NCBI GenBank assembly: GCA_037389465.1
Contig: JAZARR010000197.1
Span: 6,529,001 to 6,593,000, forward strand
DNA: 64,000 nucleotides
Direction: 5' to 3'
From: Baylisascaris procyonis
Taxonomy: Eukaryota > Nematoda > Chromadorea > Rhabditida > Ascarididae
A program made the translations under genes and the position numbers. How positions within the stretch are numbered: the first letter of the stretch is position 1; the number at the start of each line of letters is the position of its first letter. Below are positions 13,048 to 42,130 of the stretch, in pieces. Under the pieces are notes generated by a model that saw only the letters and a program-made list of their open reading frames with translations, made no database searches and was not told the origin of the DNA.

Positions 13048-14059
13048 ACCTGAGGTCCAGGCAGTGGCTCTCTTTTATCGCCTGCTTATATATTTTTGTT
13101 GTTTTGCAAGCTGTGGCCCTTTCTGATGATTTTAAAAGAAGGAACCATAACACTGTTTTATAATTAGATGTAAATTGTTGAACATCTGAGCAAAAACTTT
13201 TTTGAGGAATAGGGAAAGATGTTTTCGCACTTTCTTCGGTTTTAGAGATTAAAAAAAAAAATGATTGGAGGTGTTTCCGAATTGAAGGTTTTGAGTTGAA
13301 AAATGGAACAAAAACGTTGAATTTCTTTGAAGTTGCAGATGAAAGTTTTCTTCATTTTTAATCACTTTATTATTTCTACTGTTTTTATCAGTGCATTTTA
13401 TGCTTTTTGAAGAGAATATTCACTATGCTACGCAAAAGTTTCCTTCCATAATCAACAATTTTTCCAATAATTTTCATATCAATATCACTCTTTTTTTTTA
13501 AACGATCATTTGTAATTGCTGGGATGAACTGCTATTATTTTCGACGCTGCCGGATGCTTTTGTTGTGTTCTTTATTAAAATTAGGCGACTTTTTTTTTAG
13601 ACAGTAAAAATTGCAGGATTCCAAGCAATTGATATTCTATAAAGTTTTCGTTTGTTTTTATTGTCGCATTTTTAAAAGACTATCGTCGGAGGAATCCTCC
13701 TTTGGGATTTTGAAATAATATCGTAATTGTGAACGATATATCTGCTCACGTAATGAACGATTAGCGCTAATTCCTGGAAAGACTAAAAATAGAGCGGATC
13801 AGCATGGATCTACAATTGTCGTCAAAAGTTTTTTCTGCTTGTTGTTTTTTTCTTGTGCAGCGATGCTAGAACGGTGAGGTGAGGGAGAAATGGGGAAGGG
13901 GGGAATGTTATCTCATTATTTTCGAGTTGCAGAACTGGGATAGGTGCAATTTCCAAAACTATTTATGAATAGAAGATGGTGCTCTGTTGGCATGACCAGC
14001 CAGAAAGATAGTTGAGTGAGCAGTGGAAAAGAACAGCAAAAGGGAACTAAATAAATTAC

Positions 14060-15770
14060 GCGCTTAATGCGTAAAAGCAGCAATATTATGGTGATCGAAA
14101 CGACTCAATCGCGGTTTGAAGGGTGAAGAATGTGAGTGCATTAACGATATTGACAGGAAGCATTAACGACATTTACGAGTCTAAGCTCATGCAAGAAACG
14201 AAACTAGAAATTGCGTGGAACTTTTCTGCCGTTGAGGGGGTGGGAGGAGGGGATAGGGGAGGACGGGAAGCTGAAACTGTTCACGTGCTTGTAAGTGGTT
14301 TTTATCAGCCAGTATTATTTGCTAGCAATGGCGGTTTTTTCCAATTCCAACGCATTTCGCCGCCTATAACATGAATCTAACAGGTTGAAATTGCTTATTA
14401 ATGTTCGCCTTTCCTTGAGTGATTTATTGGGGCATCTTATTTTCTTGGAGTATTTACATACCTTAGAGTTCACGCTAAACTCTTGGCTTCTAACTTTTGC
14501 TCGAAGAGCTATCAAGTTCGAAAGGAAGATATATGAGCTTATAAGATGGTTTTCTAAATGGGGTGTTTATTTGGCTAATGGCTATTGGTTTATTTGAAAA
14601 ATCCATACTTAGATCAAGAATCATGAACGAATAAATATCTCTAAAAGATTTCAACCAACCCACACTCATATCGCCTTCTAGCAGAGGAGACAGATGAGAA
14701 GGGGGGGGGAGGTGGGGGATGTGGAAGGGCTGTAATGTCATTGGATGCTGTTCGGCGGGTCTTATGCTTTCATCGAAGAAGCGCATAGCGGGCTGAATAT
14801 AGCATGATGATTTTTGCCCATTGTCCATTTCTTTTCGCTGTGCTTTCCTGTTTATTTAATTCTTTAATCACAACTGATTATAGGCTTATTCATTAGGCTC
14901 GTTCCCCACACCCGTCACCGCCTTACTTCATAAGTTGGCAGCAACACTTAATGAAGTAATAGTTACGTTGTACGAAACAGCTTATAAAACGACCGACGAC
15001 AGTTAGACTTGAACTTTAATCGGCTCATTCTCAAAAATGCACAATTGCTTTACTGATACCGTGAGGCAATTTTGAAATGGACGAAAAAAACTAAGTACAA
15101 ACGCAGCAACATGTTATCTGATAAGCGCCGTATCTATTTATCATACACCTATATACTCTATAAGCGACTGCAATGAGCACTACACTAAAGAGCATCCATC
15201 GGTCCTAGACAAATGCTTTCTTTTGAAGTGCATCAAAAACATGTTGAAATCGTATATTAGTCTTGCACGTTGGGGATGAAATGAGGTGTCTCTATAAATT
15301 TTGCATTCGTAAAAGGCATTCTGAAGAGGTCTTATCTATGCGTTGAATCGATGTATATCTGTCTTTCCAGTAGTTTCAACTTGGGGACAAGAGGAGCTAG
15401 AGTTACAAAAATTTGCGATGTGTATATATGTCATAAGGCGATATTCTGTACTATGTTTCACATTAATCCATCAATGAAAGATCTATTTTACTTATTTGTT
15501 TATTTATTCATTTAGTTGTTTATTTATTATAACGTACCGAAGTGGGAAAACCTACAAAAATATGTGAGCATGAATAGCAAGAGAAGAACGTCCGTAAAAC
15601 TACAATTCAGGCAAATAGATATTTAAATACATAAGAGCAACAGTGGCATATAGTTCGGAATGATTCAACCACAGTTTAAAAGCTGAAGGATTAAATACAC
15701 TAACGCTATCGACGAGAAGCAAATTGCAGACTCGTACAACGCGAAAATGGAAATTATGCAGAAAATTGTT
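14060..15770 (+). repeat. Two diverged copies of an unidentified repeat (14060-14230 and 15630-15770)
   Basis: Aligned by eye, both copies share a run around GACTCAATCGCGGTTTGAA and GATTCAACCACAGTTTAAA, then similar words ending in an ACGAGTC or GACTCGT stretch. Both are full of stops. They may be fragments of an old mobile element. I could not identify a protein. Confidence 0.25.
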
Positions 15771-16915
15771 TGTGATGCAATACGTTTTGACGAACTGATA
15801 TTATTGCTCATATCGACATCACAAAGAGATTTACTGAATTATTTCTGATAGTGGAATATCGGAAAAAACAGCACACAATTTTATTTAATCAGGAGTAAAC
15901 TAGACTTGAGCCTGCTATATTCCAGCGATACGAGATTCCTCACGTTAAACCTATTAGTGTAATTTGGTGGGTAGAGATCAACATATTCATAGGCAAATCT
16001 GGAGAAAAGCAATGCGAATGGAGCGTTTTTGAATATTCTTTACCAATATGGTAGCAAAAACCGAGCAATAAGACTATTCCAAATTTAGTTGTAAAGGACT
16101 TTTGTTGTGAACTAGCGGAAGCAGTATGGAGGAGACCGAATATAGGAAAGAGGGGAGGAGCCGATAGCCGTCTGTTGATGCCGATGCGCAAGAGCAGAAG
16201 GGAGATAGTAGTTTATGGTGGAAAGCCGCGGCCGTGAAAACACGAGTCGAACCAGAGCCATCAAACGGGCCGAAGCCTAGGTTATATAGGCCCCAATATA
16301 GCGTGGGACGGCAAAAGGTCAAATAAGTCGATAAGTGATGTGAAAAACGGCAAAATGGGAATCGACTATACAAGTAAATGTGGTATCATTGCCAAGTTAG
16401 ATCACAAGAAGATATCTTGGATTGCCTCTTCGGTGCCATACCCAAAAACTTTCGAGAGTTCTCGAATATGTTTATCTGGATGAATTATGGGAAATGCACG
16501 TTGCTATTTTGAACGACTTTTTAGCAGCAGTCGAACAATGTAGCTTCCAATGAAGATCGAGGTCAATTATAATGCCGAGGTTACGAACACTATCTGTAGA
16601 ATTAAAAACCTCATCTCATCATCTAAGAAAATGCTGATGCTGGGAATTAACATAAACGTTGACGTCATGGGAAACATTGAACTTTCACAATACTGACAAC
16701 GATTTGGTCAATGCATCAAAGATGTTCTATAAATTGCCGATGACGTCACCAACCAAAGACCTAGAACTACTCACATTATTATCAGAAAATTCGTTCATCT
16801 ATGCGAAGAATGAAATATGACTGAAAACACTTCGTCATGGAAATTCATTAGGAATTTGGTACGGGGTGGGGCAACTTTCGTCAATTATCGCACGGAAGCT
16901 TTATCAATGCAGTCT

Positions 16916-16917
<2 letters not shown>

Positions 16918-16992
<75 letters not shown>
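16918..16992. repeat. (TA)n microsatellite
   Basis: About 37 uninterrupted TA units. The Ile-Tyr frame over it is an artefact. Confidence 0.97.
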
Positions 16993-16996
<4 letters not shown>

Positions 16997-18554
16997 ATCT
17001 CTTCTTATCAGAGACATTTGCATAATCAACATGAACAGCTTTAGTTTGAATTCTAATATTGAACATTGTTCGAACTATAAGAATCAATAAGCAATAACTA
17101 TGCCAATCGGGCTATTAACCAGCTATATATCAATAAATCACAATATGTGTGCTTGCATAATATGCAAAACAATGCCCTCATATCAAAATCAATTCAACTT
17201 GGCATTTAAATAATTCAATTTTAGGTTTAGATATTTGCAATTCTTTTTCGATATAGTTTAACAAACTTTTCCATAGTTTTTTTTTCACTTAAAATGAAAG
17301 AAATGGCAAAAAAATTAGATGACAATAAGTAAATTAGTCATTTAAAGTTCCACAAAAGACAAAAAATCTATCAAATCTTTCCTATTTACTAATCCATGAA
17401 ACATAAGCATAAAGAGCAAATATTTGACTACAGTTTACTTCGACTTTTCTCATTCAATAGACTCGGAATCATATATTACCATCTTGTCTGTACTAAGTGG
17501 AAAAAGAAATCGGATTTAAAACTCATCATTATTTATTTCTCACTGAGACCTTTTTCGATATCTGAAAGTCCACTTCATTTTCTTCATAACGTGGTTTTAT
17601 TTGATTGTGAAGACATATTAGCTGACTGCGAAAAGAAAGCAGAGTTGCTGAGATTTGCATCAATTTATCAGTCAATCCTCTTATCAGTTAATTCCTCTTT
17701 TAGTCAATTTCATTCGTCTCGAATAAATTTTCCAGTTGTGTCATATATCTTGAATGCGCGAACATTTCTATTTGTTGTTGAAACTATTCGAATAAAATGA
17801 ATGTTTAATAACCACTGACAATATTCTATGAATTGTTTATTTAAATCAAAACAATGTACATTAAAATATTTAAACATATAAAATCAAAATAAAAACAGAT
17901 AAAAATAATATACAAAGAGCAATATTACAAAAACACTGCTGAAGTATTTTCCAAGAGTAATGCAACGCAACTTTTCTCTCATTTGGCGAATTTATAGTAA
18001 ATTTTCTCTCACGATCTAATTGATTTATAAATATGCAGAATGTATTTTGTCTATAGAGTTTTGGTAAATGGGCCCAGCCCAAAGCTAGTCATAGATCGCA
18101 TATGAATAAGACAAAATTCTGTCAAATGATGACCAAATTTAGTCACCAACGGTCATAAAAAATACACTAATTTAGCCATCGTTTGTTTGGGATGTTCAAA
18201 TCTGCGCATCTTTTAAATCTTCACATATTAATAAAAATATAAGCGGTTTGAGCGCAAAATTTAAACAGCAAATTACATATTTCTAATTAATACTGTAAAT
18301 AATGCGCTCATTTAATAAGAAGGATTTAGTAAGAGTAACTTCTGAGTCAAATTTATAGGAATCGTTCATTTTGCATTGAAAATTTTATTTAAAAAATTAG
18401 ATGCAATTACGCATTATCTATCTATAATTGCATTTATTATGGGCAGTTTATCGTACGAATAGCATAGAAATTAGTAAATATCCTCTTTTATGATAATATC
18501 AAACGAATTGAAATATTGAATTATTTTTGTCTCATATTTTTATAATGATTGAAG

Positions 18555-18632
18555 CCCTGCTTGTTGTCTGTTTTATCTCTTGTCTGTCTGTTGTCTGTTT
18601 TGTCGCTTGTCTGCGTGTCTGTTAGTTTGTTC
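18555..18632. repeat. CTGT-rich simple repeat
   Basis: Irregular repeats of TTGTCTG and TCTGTTTTGTC-like words, about 150-230 bp downstream of the gene A stop codon and so possibly in its 3' UTR. Confidence 0.6.
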
Positions 18633-18780
18633 GCCCATTTCGAGTATGAAAAAAAAAGAAATTTTGTTCAACTTCCCTAGAATATATAATATTTGTGTTT
18701 AAAAAACTCGGGTACTCAAAACTTATCTATCTTGTTTATGAAATCTATGAGAGGAATAAGCTGGATATATGAGCAAAAAT

Positions 18781-36225
<17,445 letters not shown>

Positions 36226-36719
36226 TGGTGCCTGAATCCCTACGAATGACTAAAAATCTCAAGGCTTTTGAGGACATAGCCCAGAATGGCAGAACTTTCG
36301 GCTACTTTTTCAGTCAAATTAATATACATTATCTGCGAGTCAGTGAAAGAAAATTGTTTCTAAGATGGCCGCCATGCCATTCTGATTTTGACACATAAAA
36401 ACTGATTTCTGGCGGTCTGCTAACCAACTAGATGCACTTTATATTCAAAATAGAAAGCAAAGTTTTTATCGGAAACAGCCATCCATAAACACTAGCCAAA
36501 AATAGCAAATTGTTCAAATGTCTGAGATGTCAAGGAGGGGGGGGTAGTGGGTGGGTAGAGCAGTCATGTTCGATTCGGGAGAGATTATTCTGTTTCATCA
36601 ATGATGAACCAGCACCGTTAAATTATGAAACGGGCAGTACGCCTAATTACGTCATTTTCAGCGATTTTCATAGAAGAATATTTACCAAAGCACTCTGCAA
36701 AAAAACGAAATGTTTCAAC

Positions 36720-36721
<2 letters not shown>

Positions 36722-36774
<53 letters not shown>

Positions 36775-36786
36775 GTATATATATAC
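36722..36786. repeat. (TA)n tract with GTA interruptions
   Basis: TA repeat leading into the 7-mer array, about 500 bp upstream of the first coding exon of gene A. Confidence 0.9.
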
Positions 36787-36990
36787 ATACTATATACTAT
36801 ATATTATATACTATATACTATATACTATATACTATATACTATATACTATATACTATATACTATATACTATATACTATATACTATATACTATATACTATAT
36901 ACTATATACTATATACTATATGCTATATACTATATACTATATACTGTATAGTATATACTATATACTGTTGTATATTATATACTATATACG
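36787..36990. repeat. Tandem array of the 7-mer ACTATAT
   Basis: Roughly 28 near-identical copies of a 7-bp unit, with scattered variants (for example TGCTATA, CTGTATA) towards the right end. Because 7 is not a multiple of 3, all three forward frames read through as Tyr/Ile/Leu/Thr repeats; these are not genes. Confidence 0.9.
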
Positions 36991-39886
36991 ATATATATAC
37001 TAATTTTTTCTTCTCGAGGAATGATGGTGTCAGGATGAAAGTGTGGAAGTGCAAACTCACCAAGATTCATCACTTTTGTCCCATTCAAGACCATTGAAAA
37101 CGCTATCACCTTTAGTGTTTTTGATGTGGTCAGTCCCGCTCATCTGCTTCAACCGTTACTGCAAATTTTATAAACCATAAAATTTTTATTTTAGCGAATA
37201 AAAGCGATATGTGCTGAATATAACGTGACAACAATAATTGAAATTGCAATGAGAAATTGAATCAATTATAGCACAAATACAAGTGTTCGTTGTATTTGGG
37301 TTCGAAAAGATAATAGCCTTAGGCGTAAAGAATTGATGAAGCTATTTGCATAGAAATCCGAGATTTGAATAAATGGAAGATAAGTGAAATATATTCAATG
37401 AGTAAAATTACTTCTGAAAAATCAAATGCGCTCATTTTTGCAAGCGAGACTGCTAGTGTATTGTTGATGCAATAGGCCATGAGGCGCGAAAATCGATCAT
37501 AATTTGCGGTAATAAATGATTCTTGAATGGACTGCTTAAATTGTAAGTATTTTAACAAACAATCTATAAAGGAATCAGCTGGGTAAACGTTTAATACCTA
37601 AGGCTCCAATTGACCTTTCAATGTTTGCTTTCCCTTTACAGGTGACGAGAAATTTATCACTATACAGCAGCGCTTTTCATGATATCTTAGAAATGGGGTG
37701 CGGTTATTGCTGCTGCGTTCCAAAATTTCGATCAGTTTTATTTAAAAATTTGCATATATAACTTAAACAGCAATAGATTCGTCTTGTTCTGAAAGCTTAC
37801 AGCACACAATCGGGATGAATCAATTATAATACTAGGTGAGGCCAAGTATGGAATAATGATACGCTACGAAATAATGAAAAAAAAAATTCAAATTATAGTT
37901 GTCAGAGTGTTAAATATATACGTTGTATACAATTACTGATATGATGTGATGAACGTATCATGTTGAAGCATATGAGCTTTTATAATAGTATTTATCAAAA
38001 ATTTCTTTTCTTTATCTATAATGGTGGAGATCTTTGCGCATTTGCACTTGGTTCCCTCTTTATACAGTGGAGGTTTTCGAACTATCAGTATACGGCATTC
38101 TAGTGTTTCATTTTTGATATAAAGTACAAAATGGAAATATTATTATAAATGAGCATTTTTTATCTTATTGCAAGCGAAATATGATTATCACTATTGTAGC
38201 ACGTGAACGCTTAAAAATTGAATCGTTCAACGCTATTAGTGTTCTTTTCATTCAATGATCTCTTAATGATCAAAAAAAGTGTTTTACGTTATCCATTAAA
38301 GAGATTTATTAATTAATATAATAACGGATTTTTAGAAATTCACTAAAGCGTAGTAATCGGATTGTCACTTCAACAGTCATAAATTGATACGCAAATTTTC
38401 TAGTTAATTTATTGCCAGCTTTGTCTTATGCATGATAAGATAAGCCACAGAGCTTCGAATGAAGCCTCGAGCTTCGGAACTCCTTAACTTTTCTCGCTCC
38501 AATAAACTCTCTCGATGTCTTTAGAGAGGTAAAAAATCAGCATTAGTAAAACCTGTTCAACGAATTCGTATTGGAACTCAGGCAAATGTTCTCTTTTCAT
38601 ACCTTTGAAAAATTACATGAAATTTTTACATCGTGCGAAATTAATGCAAATCGTCACATTTTTTTTTTTTGGAAATCTCGAGGCATTTCTGACCGTCAAA
38701 TGCTTATTGGAGCAAAATCACATTGAAGCGAAATGCATATTTGATAAGAAAGATAAAATTTTAGCATTGGTGAAATTTATTCCGTCATTAATTAGTAACA
38801 TGAATTTAGCTAGAATTGATGCAAATTTATGAACGACAGCTGAAGAAATCGGAAGAAGTTTTATATTGTTACACGACAGATCACAATTTTTGACATTATT
38901 CTTTCTAAACAAAGATATATACTCCTTCCAATAAAATTATTCAACGGCTAAAAAAGAAAGCAGATAACAATGGTAGGTGGATAATATTAGAGCAAAATGC
39001 AGCCTAAGATTGCTTTTCTCATCTTTTGGTGAAGGAGTTGATCTTATAATATAATATTGGATAATTACAAGGTAACAAAAAGTACTTGCATATAAGCAAA
39101 TGGGGACAGAAAGACAAGAACAATGCTTATGTGAGCATGAACAGCACACAATATAAATGCTTGCCACTTAAGAACGAAGCGCCGTCACACGTTGATATGC
39201 TTATCAATTTACGTACATAAACAGGGCTCCAAACCTTTTTTTTTTAAAATAAAATGTAGCTTATGGTTTCTGACCAATATGGCCAAAGAAAATATAGCCT
39301 GATATTTACTGATCGATAATCACGACAGAAAACATCGATGAACCTTACATCATATTATTTGGTTATTGATATTGTGTAGAAAAAAGTTTCATTTTAATAT
39401 TATCTATACGAAGTGGGTTCGTTTTCAAAAAAAAAGTAATGTCACTATGAGATGAAGCTCCAAAAGTCACAAACGCAATAATTAGCGTCATATATAAATG
39501 CACAAAAAAAAAAGAAATCTGTAGCCTGTAACAACGATGCGAAATATTTCATAGTCGAGTCGAGATAAGGAATTCATGATTAGCTTCATTTATGTGCAGG
39601 ATATGCTCTGAGTAGATGTGATGTTTCAGTTGATGAGAAATTTGATTTGTTTTTTTATATCATTAAAAATGATGATAAGGTAATCTTAGATACATTATAA
39701 ACGCAACAATAATTTCTCATCGTTATATTTCACTTATTTTGTGCTAGCATTCTAGATGCATTGAAGTTGAAAGCAATGAATTTGGTGATAAGTAATCATT
39801 CGTAAGCGATCACTAGGTGAAATTAGATGCCACTCGGGTTTCGCCTGGCTGTACCATTGCAATGTTACATCCGCTCGCAACAAAAA

Positions 39887-40192
39887 TTAGATTTCAACAG
39901 ATGAGCACAAATCAGAATGAATCATCTTTTCTAATTTCAAAAGAAAATTCATAATATGTTCCATTTTTTCCACATCATCGCATTCGGCTCGCATGCAAAC
40001 TTCAGTAACATCCTTCAAGTTTCCTTCCTTTCGAAATCTAACTGTTAAGTTATAAATATAGCCGGAAGCAACGCTATCTTCATGGAAATACAACAGTGGT
40101 GTAGAAAGGGCGATGGCATGCGAGATTTGAGAAAGCAATGCCAGAATTTTTTCGCTGAAGAAGACAAAAAAACGGATAAGGCGAGAATTCAC
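39887..40192 (-). other. Unrecognised open frame with coding-like composition
   Basis: The final 70 or so codons have a protein-like mix of residues (VRFRKEGNLKDVTEVC, then AECDDVEKMEHIMNF) instead of the Ile/Tyr/Lys bias of random AT-rich frames here. It ends in a stop at 39887. I do not recognise a family. The adjoining frame at 40080-40514 is open too but in a different phase. It could be a terminal exon, a relic of a gene or mobile element, or chance. Confidence 0.25.
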
Positions 40193-40771
40193 ACTTCAGA
40201 GAAGAAGGAAGCGCTGCCCCCAAGGAAGCACCACATGTGAGCATAGAAACGAGCCTTGACCATCGTGGGGACATTTTTGGTGGGGACATTCTGCGATCGC
40301 TAAGAAATACCCTCTTCATCCACAGCAGTCTTGGAAAGTATATCCTGAAAAGCCAATAGTTGGCCCCAATGACTGATGTGTAGAGGGGAGATTGCACTGA
40401 GTCCTCCATTATTAGCTTTATTACCTGTGCTGCTATAGTGGAAAAAGAGGTTACAGCAAGTTTATAAAAATTCGAGTGTGGTGGAATAACCATTCTGTGA
40501 TGAAGCTTATCCAATGGTTGTTATTTCAATTCGGTCGGCCTTATAATAAAATATGTGAGACCGATGCTGATTTTATGCTGGCCGAAGGAGTTCTAAAATA
40601 TTAACACCATATTCTTCTCTTCAATATTCCACTGTATCAATAAAAATATAAAAATATTATTTTTTTAAATAATTGAGCAATCCGCTTTATAAAATTGTGA
40701 ATTTTTGAACCAGCCACCTGTATATAAATATTTCATGAAAATTGCATATAAATACATGAATATATAAATAC

Positions 40772-40774
<3 letters not shown>

Positions 40775-40830
<56 letters not shown>
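40775..40830. repeat. (TA)n microsatellite
   Basis: About 28 TA units in the spacer between the two P-glycoprotein genes. Confidence 0.95.
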
Positions 40831-40834
<4 letters not shown>

Positions 40835-41335
40835 AGGTGAAAAATAATCGTTGAAAATCTAAAAGACATCGACAATCATACTGCTCATTTTGTAGATTAC
40901 TAGTCGAGCAACGTACCGCATTTCTCCTTTTAATTCCCTCCTCTCCTTTGATTTCATTTCTTTAATAGTTCTCCGTTTTGAAAAAAATTTTAAAGCACTT
41001 CCCTGCCCTCCCGCCTCCCTTGCTATTCGCGCATAAGCACATTGGCCACGAAAAGACATGGATTTAATCCATTATATGACGTATACGTGCGCTGAGTTCT
41101 CAAAATATGCAGTAAAATTGATATACGAAAAGATCATAATCGTAAGAATATCGAATTTTATGCGAAAACATGCAGTCTAAACAATTTTCATCAAACATAT
41201 CTGGAACTCTTTTTAAAACATTTTCAAGTTCAGAGATATGTAGAAAAAGAAACTTTTTGTAATGCGAACGACAGAATACCGTATTCAAATAAAACATGAT
41301 ACTGCTAAGTATGCCGTATTCGAATAAGATATGTG

Positions 41336-41515
41336 TCAGCCAAAATATGCTCCAGCTTTCGAGGATATGTCGGTATCCGGATGCACCTGCTTGTGCACAC
41401 GGCAAACATATATCAAGCACGACTCCTTCTTATGGGCGCGTCTTGTCGTGTCGCTAAGCGGTTTGGTCGACTTTACAGCCTTTTTGGCTCCCTTAATTGT
41501 CGGTTTTTGAGGCAT
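41336..41515 (-). pseudogene. Truncated histone H2B copy
   Basis: From the ATG at 41515 the frame reads MPQKPTIKGAKKAVK, then RRAHKKES and YVCRVHKQVHPDTD, ending SSKA. This is the basic tail and first histone-fold helix of H2B (family: KES.IYIY.VLKQVHPDTG.SSKAM). After about 54 codons the similarity stops abruptly at 41354, and the frame ends at a TGA at 41336-41338. No donor site is visible at the break and the remaining two thirds of H2B is absent nearby. Core changes such as Leu to His in RVLKQVHPDT also suggest decay. A partial retrocopy or recombination remnant is likely. Confidence 0.7.
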
Positions 41516-41731
41516 GTCTTCAACGATATATTCCACTAAAATAATCATTTGCTCACCACCTTCCGCTAAACGTTTTAGTGGAGTGCTGCAAGCAAAGGCA
41601 TCCTCACAAATTGTATGAAGGAAAACAAACAAGTAAGAAAACATTGAATGCGTTTGAAATGTAGATAGAGACGAACATAATGCAATTGTTATGAATGCAG
41701 AAAGCTATAAATTACCTCTTGTATAGGCAGA

Positions 41732-41734
<3 letters not shown>

Positions 41735-41785
<51 letters not shown>
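41735..41785. repeat. (TA)n microsatellite
   Basis: About 25 TA units between the H2B fragment and the dispersed repeat copy. Confidence 0.95.
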
Positions 41786-41786
<1 letters not shown>

Positions 41787-41927
41787 CAGTATACAAGCCT
41801 CAAGATTATGGAAATGAGAGGAAATGCAAATGACAGAAATCAAAGTAAAGCTGTAATTGACTCATGCTTATTTTCAGCCTTAGCGTTTTCTGCTAATTCA
41901 TCGGTTATTGCGTGGTCGGTTCTAAGA

Positions 41928-42130
41928 CGGCACCGACCAAACTCTTTGGCTTCGTCCTACCGACTCATTCCAACCAGGCGCCTCATCGGGACAAGCGGGG
42001 TGAAGCAAGTCGGAATTCTCCTCTTGAGTGGAGCAACATTGAATCGACTCATCAGCATCCGACGGGCAGGAGACGAGCCTCAGCCTTAACCTTCACGCTA
42101 CCTTATAACTTCAGTTAAGCGGAAGTGGTA
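41928..42130 (-). repeat. Dispersed repeat, copy 2 (inverted relative to copy 1)
   Basis: The reverse complement matches 28228-28415 by eye. Read on the minus strand it runs from CACTTCCGCTTAA through GCGTGAAGG, CTCCTGCCCGTCGGATGCT and GAGTCGATTCA to GTAGGACGAAG. The GAGTCGATTCA word loosely resembles an RNA polymerase III B box, but an A box is not convincing. Confidence 0.6.

Larger units (their letters stand above)
13048..18780. other. Intergenic spacer between the galectin gene and P-glycoprotein gene A
   Basis: The two genes converge on this spacer. It should hold both 3' UTRs; I saw no strong AATAAA close to the galectin stop. Two stretches (14060-14230 and 15630-15770) share a diverged common sequence and look like relics of a repeated element. 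A TA microsatellite lies at 16918-16992 and a CTGT-rich simple repeat at 18555-18632. Open frames at 10-20 kb scale here are short, AT-driven and lack domains. Confidence 0.6.

Noticed and set aside
17396..17800. 134-codon open frame downstream of the galectin gene
   Set aside because: AT-driven composition (Ile, Lys, Phe, Leu), no recognisable motif, no splice context.
36510..37097. Long open frames over the TATA repeats
   Set aside because: Products of a 7-bp satellite and a TA tract, with Tyr-Ile-Leu repeats only.
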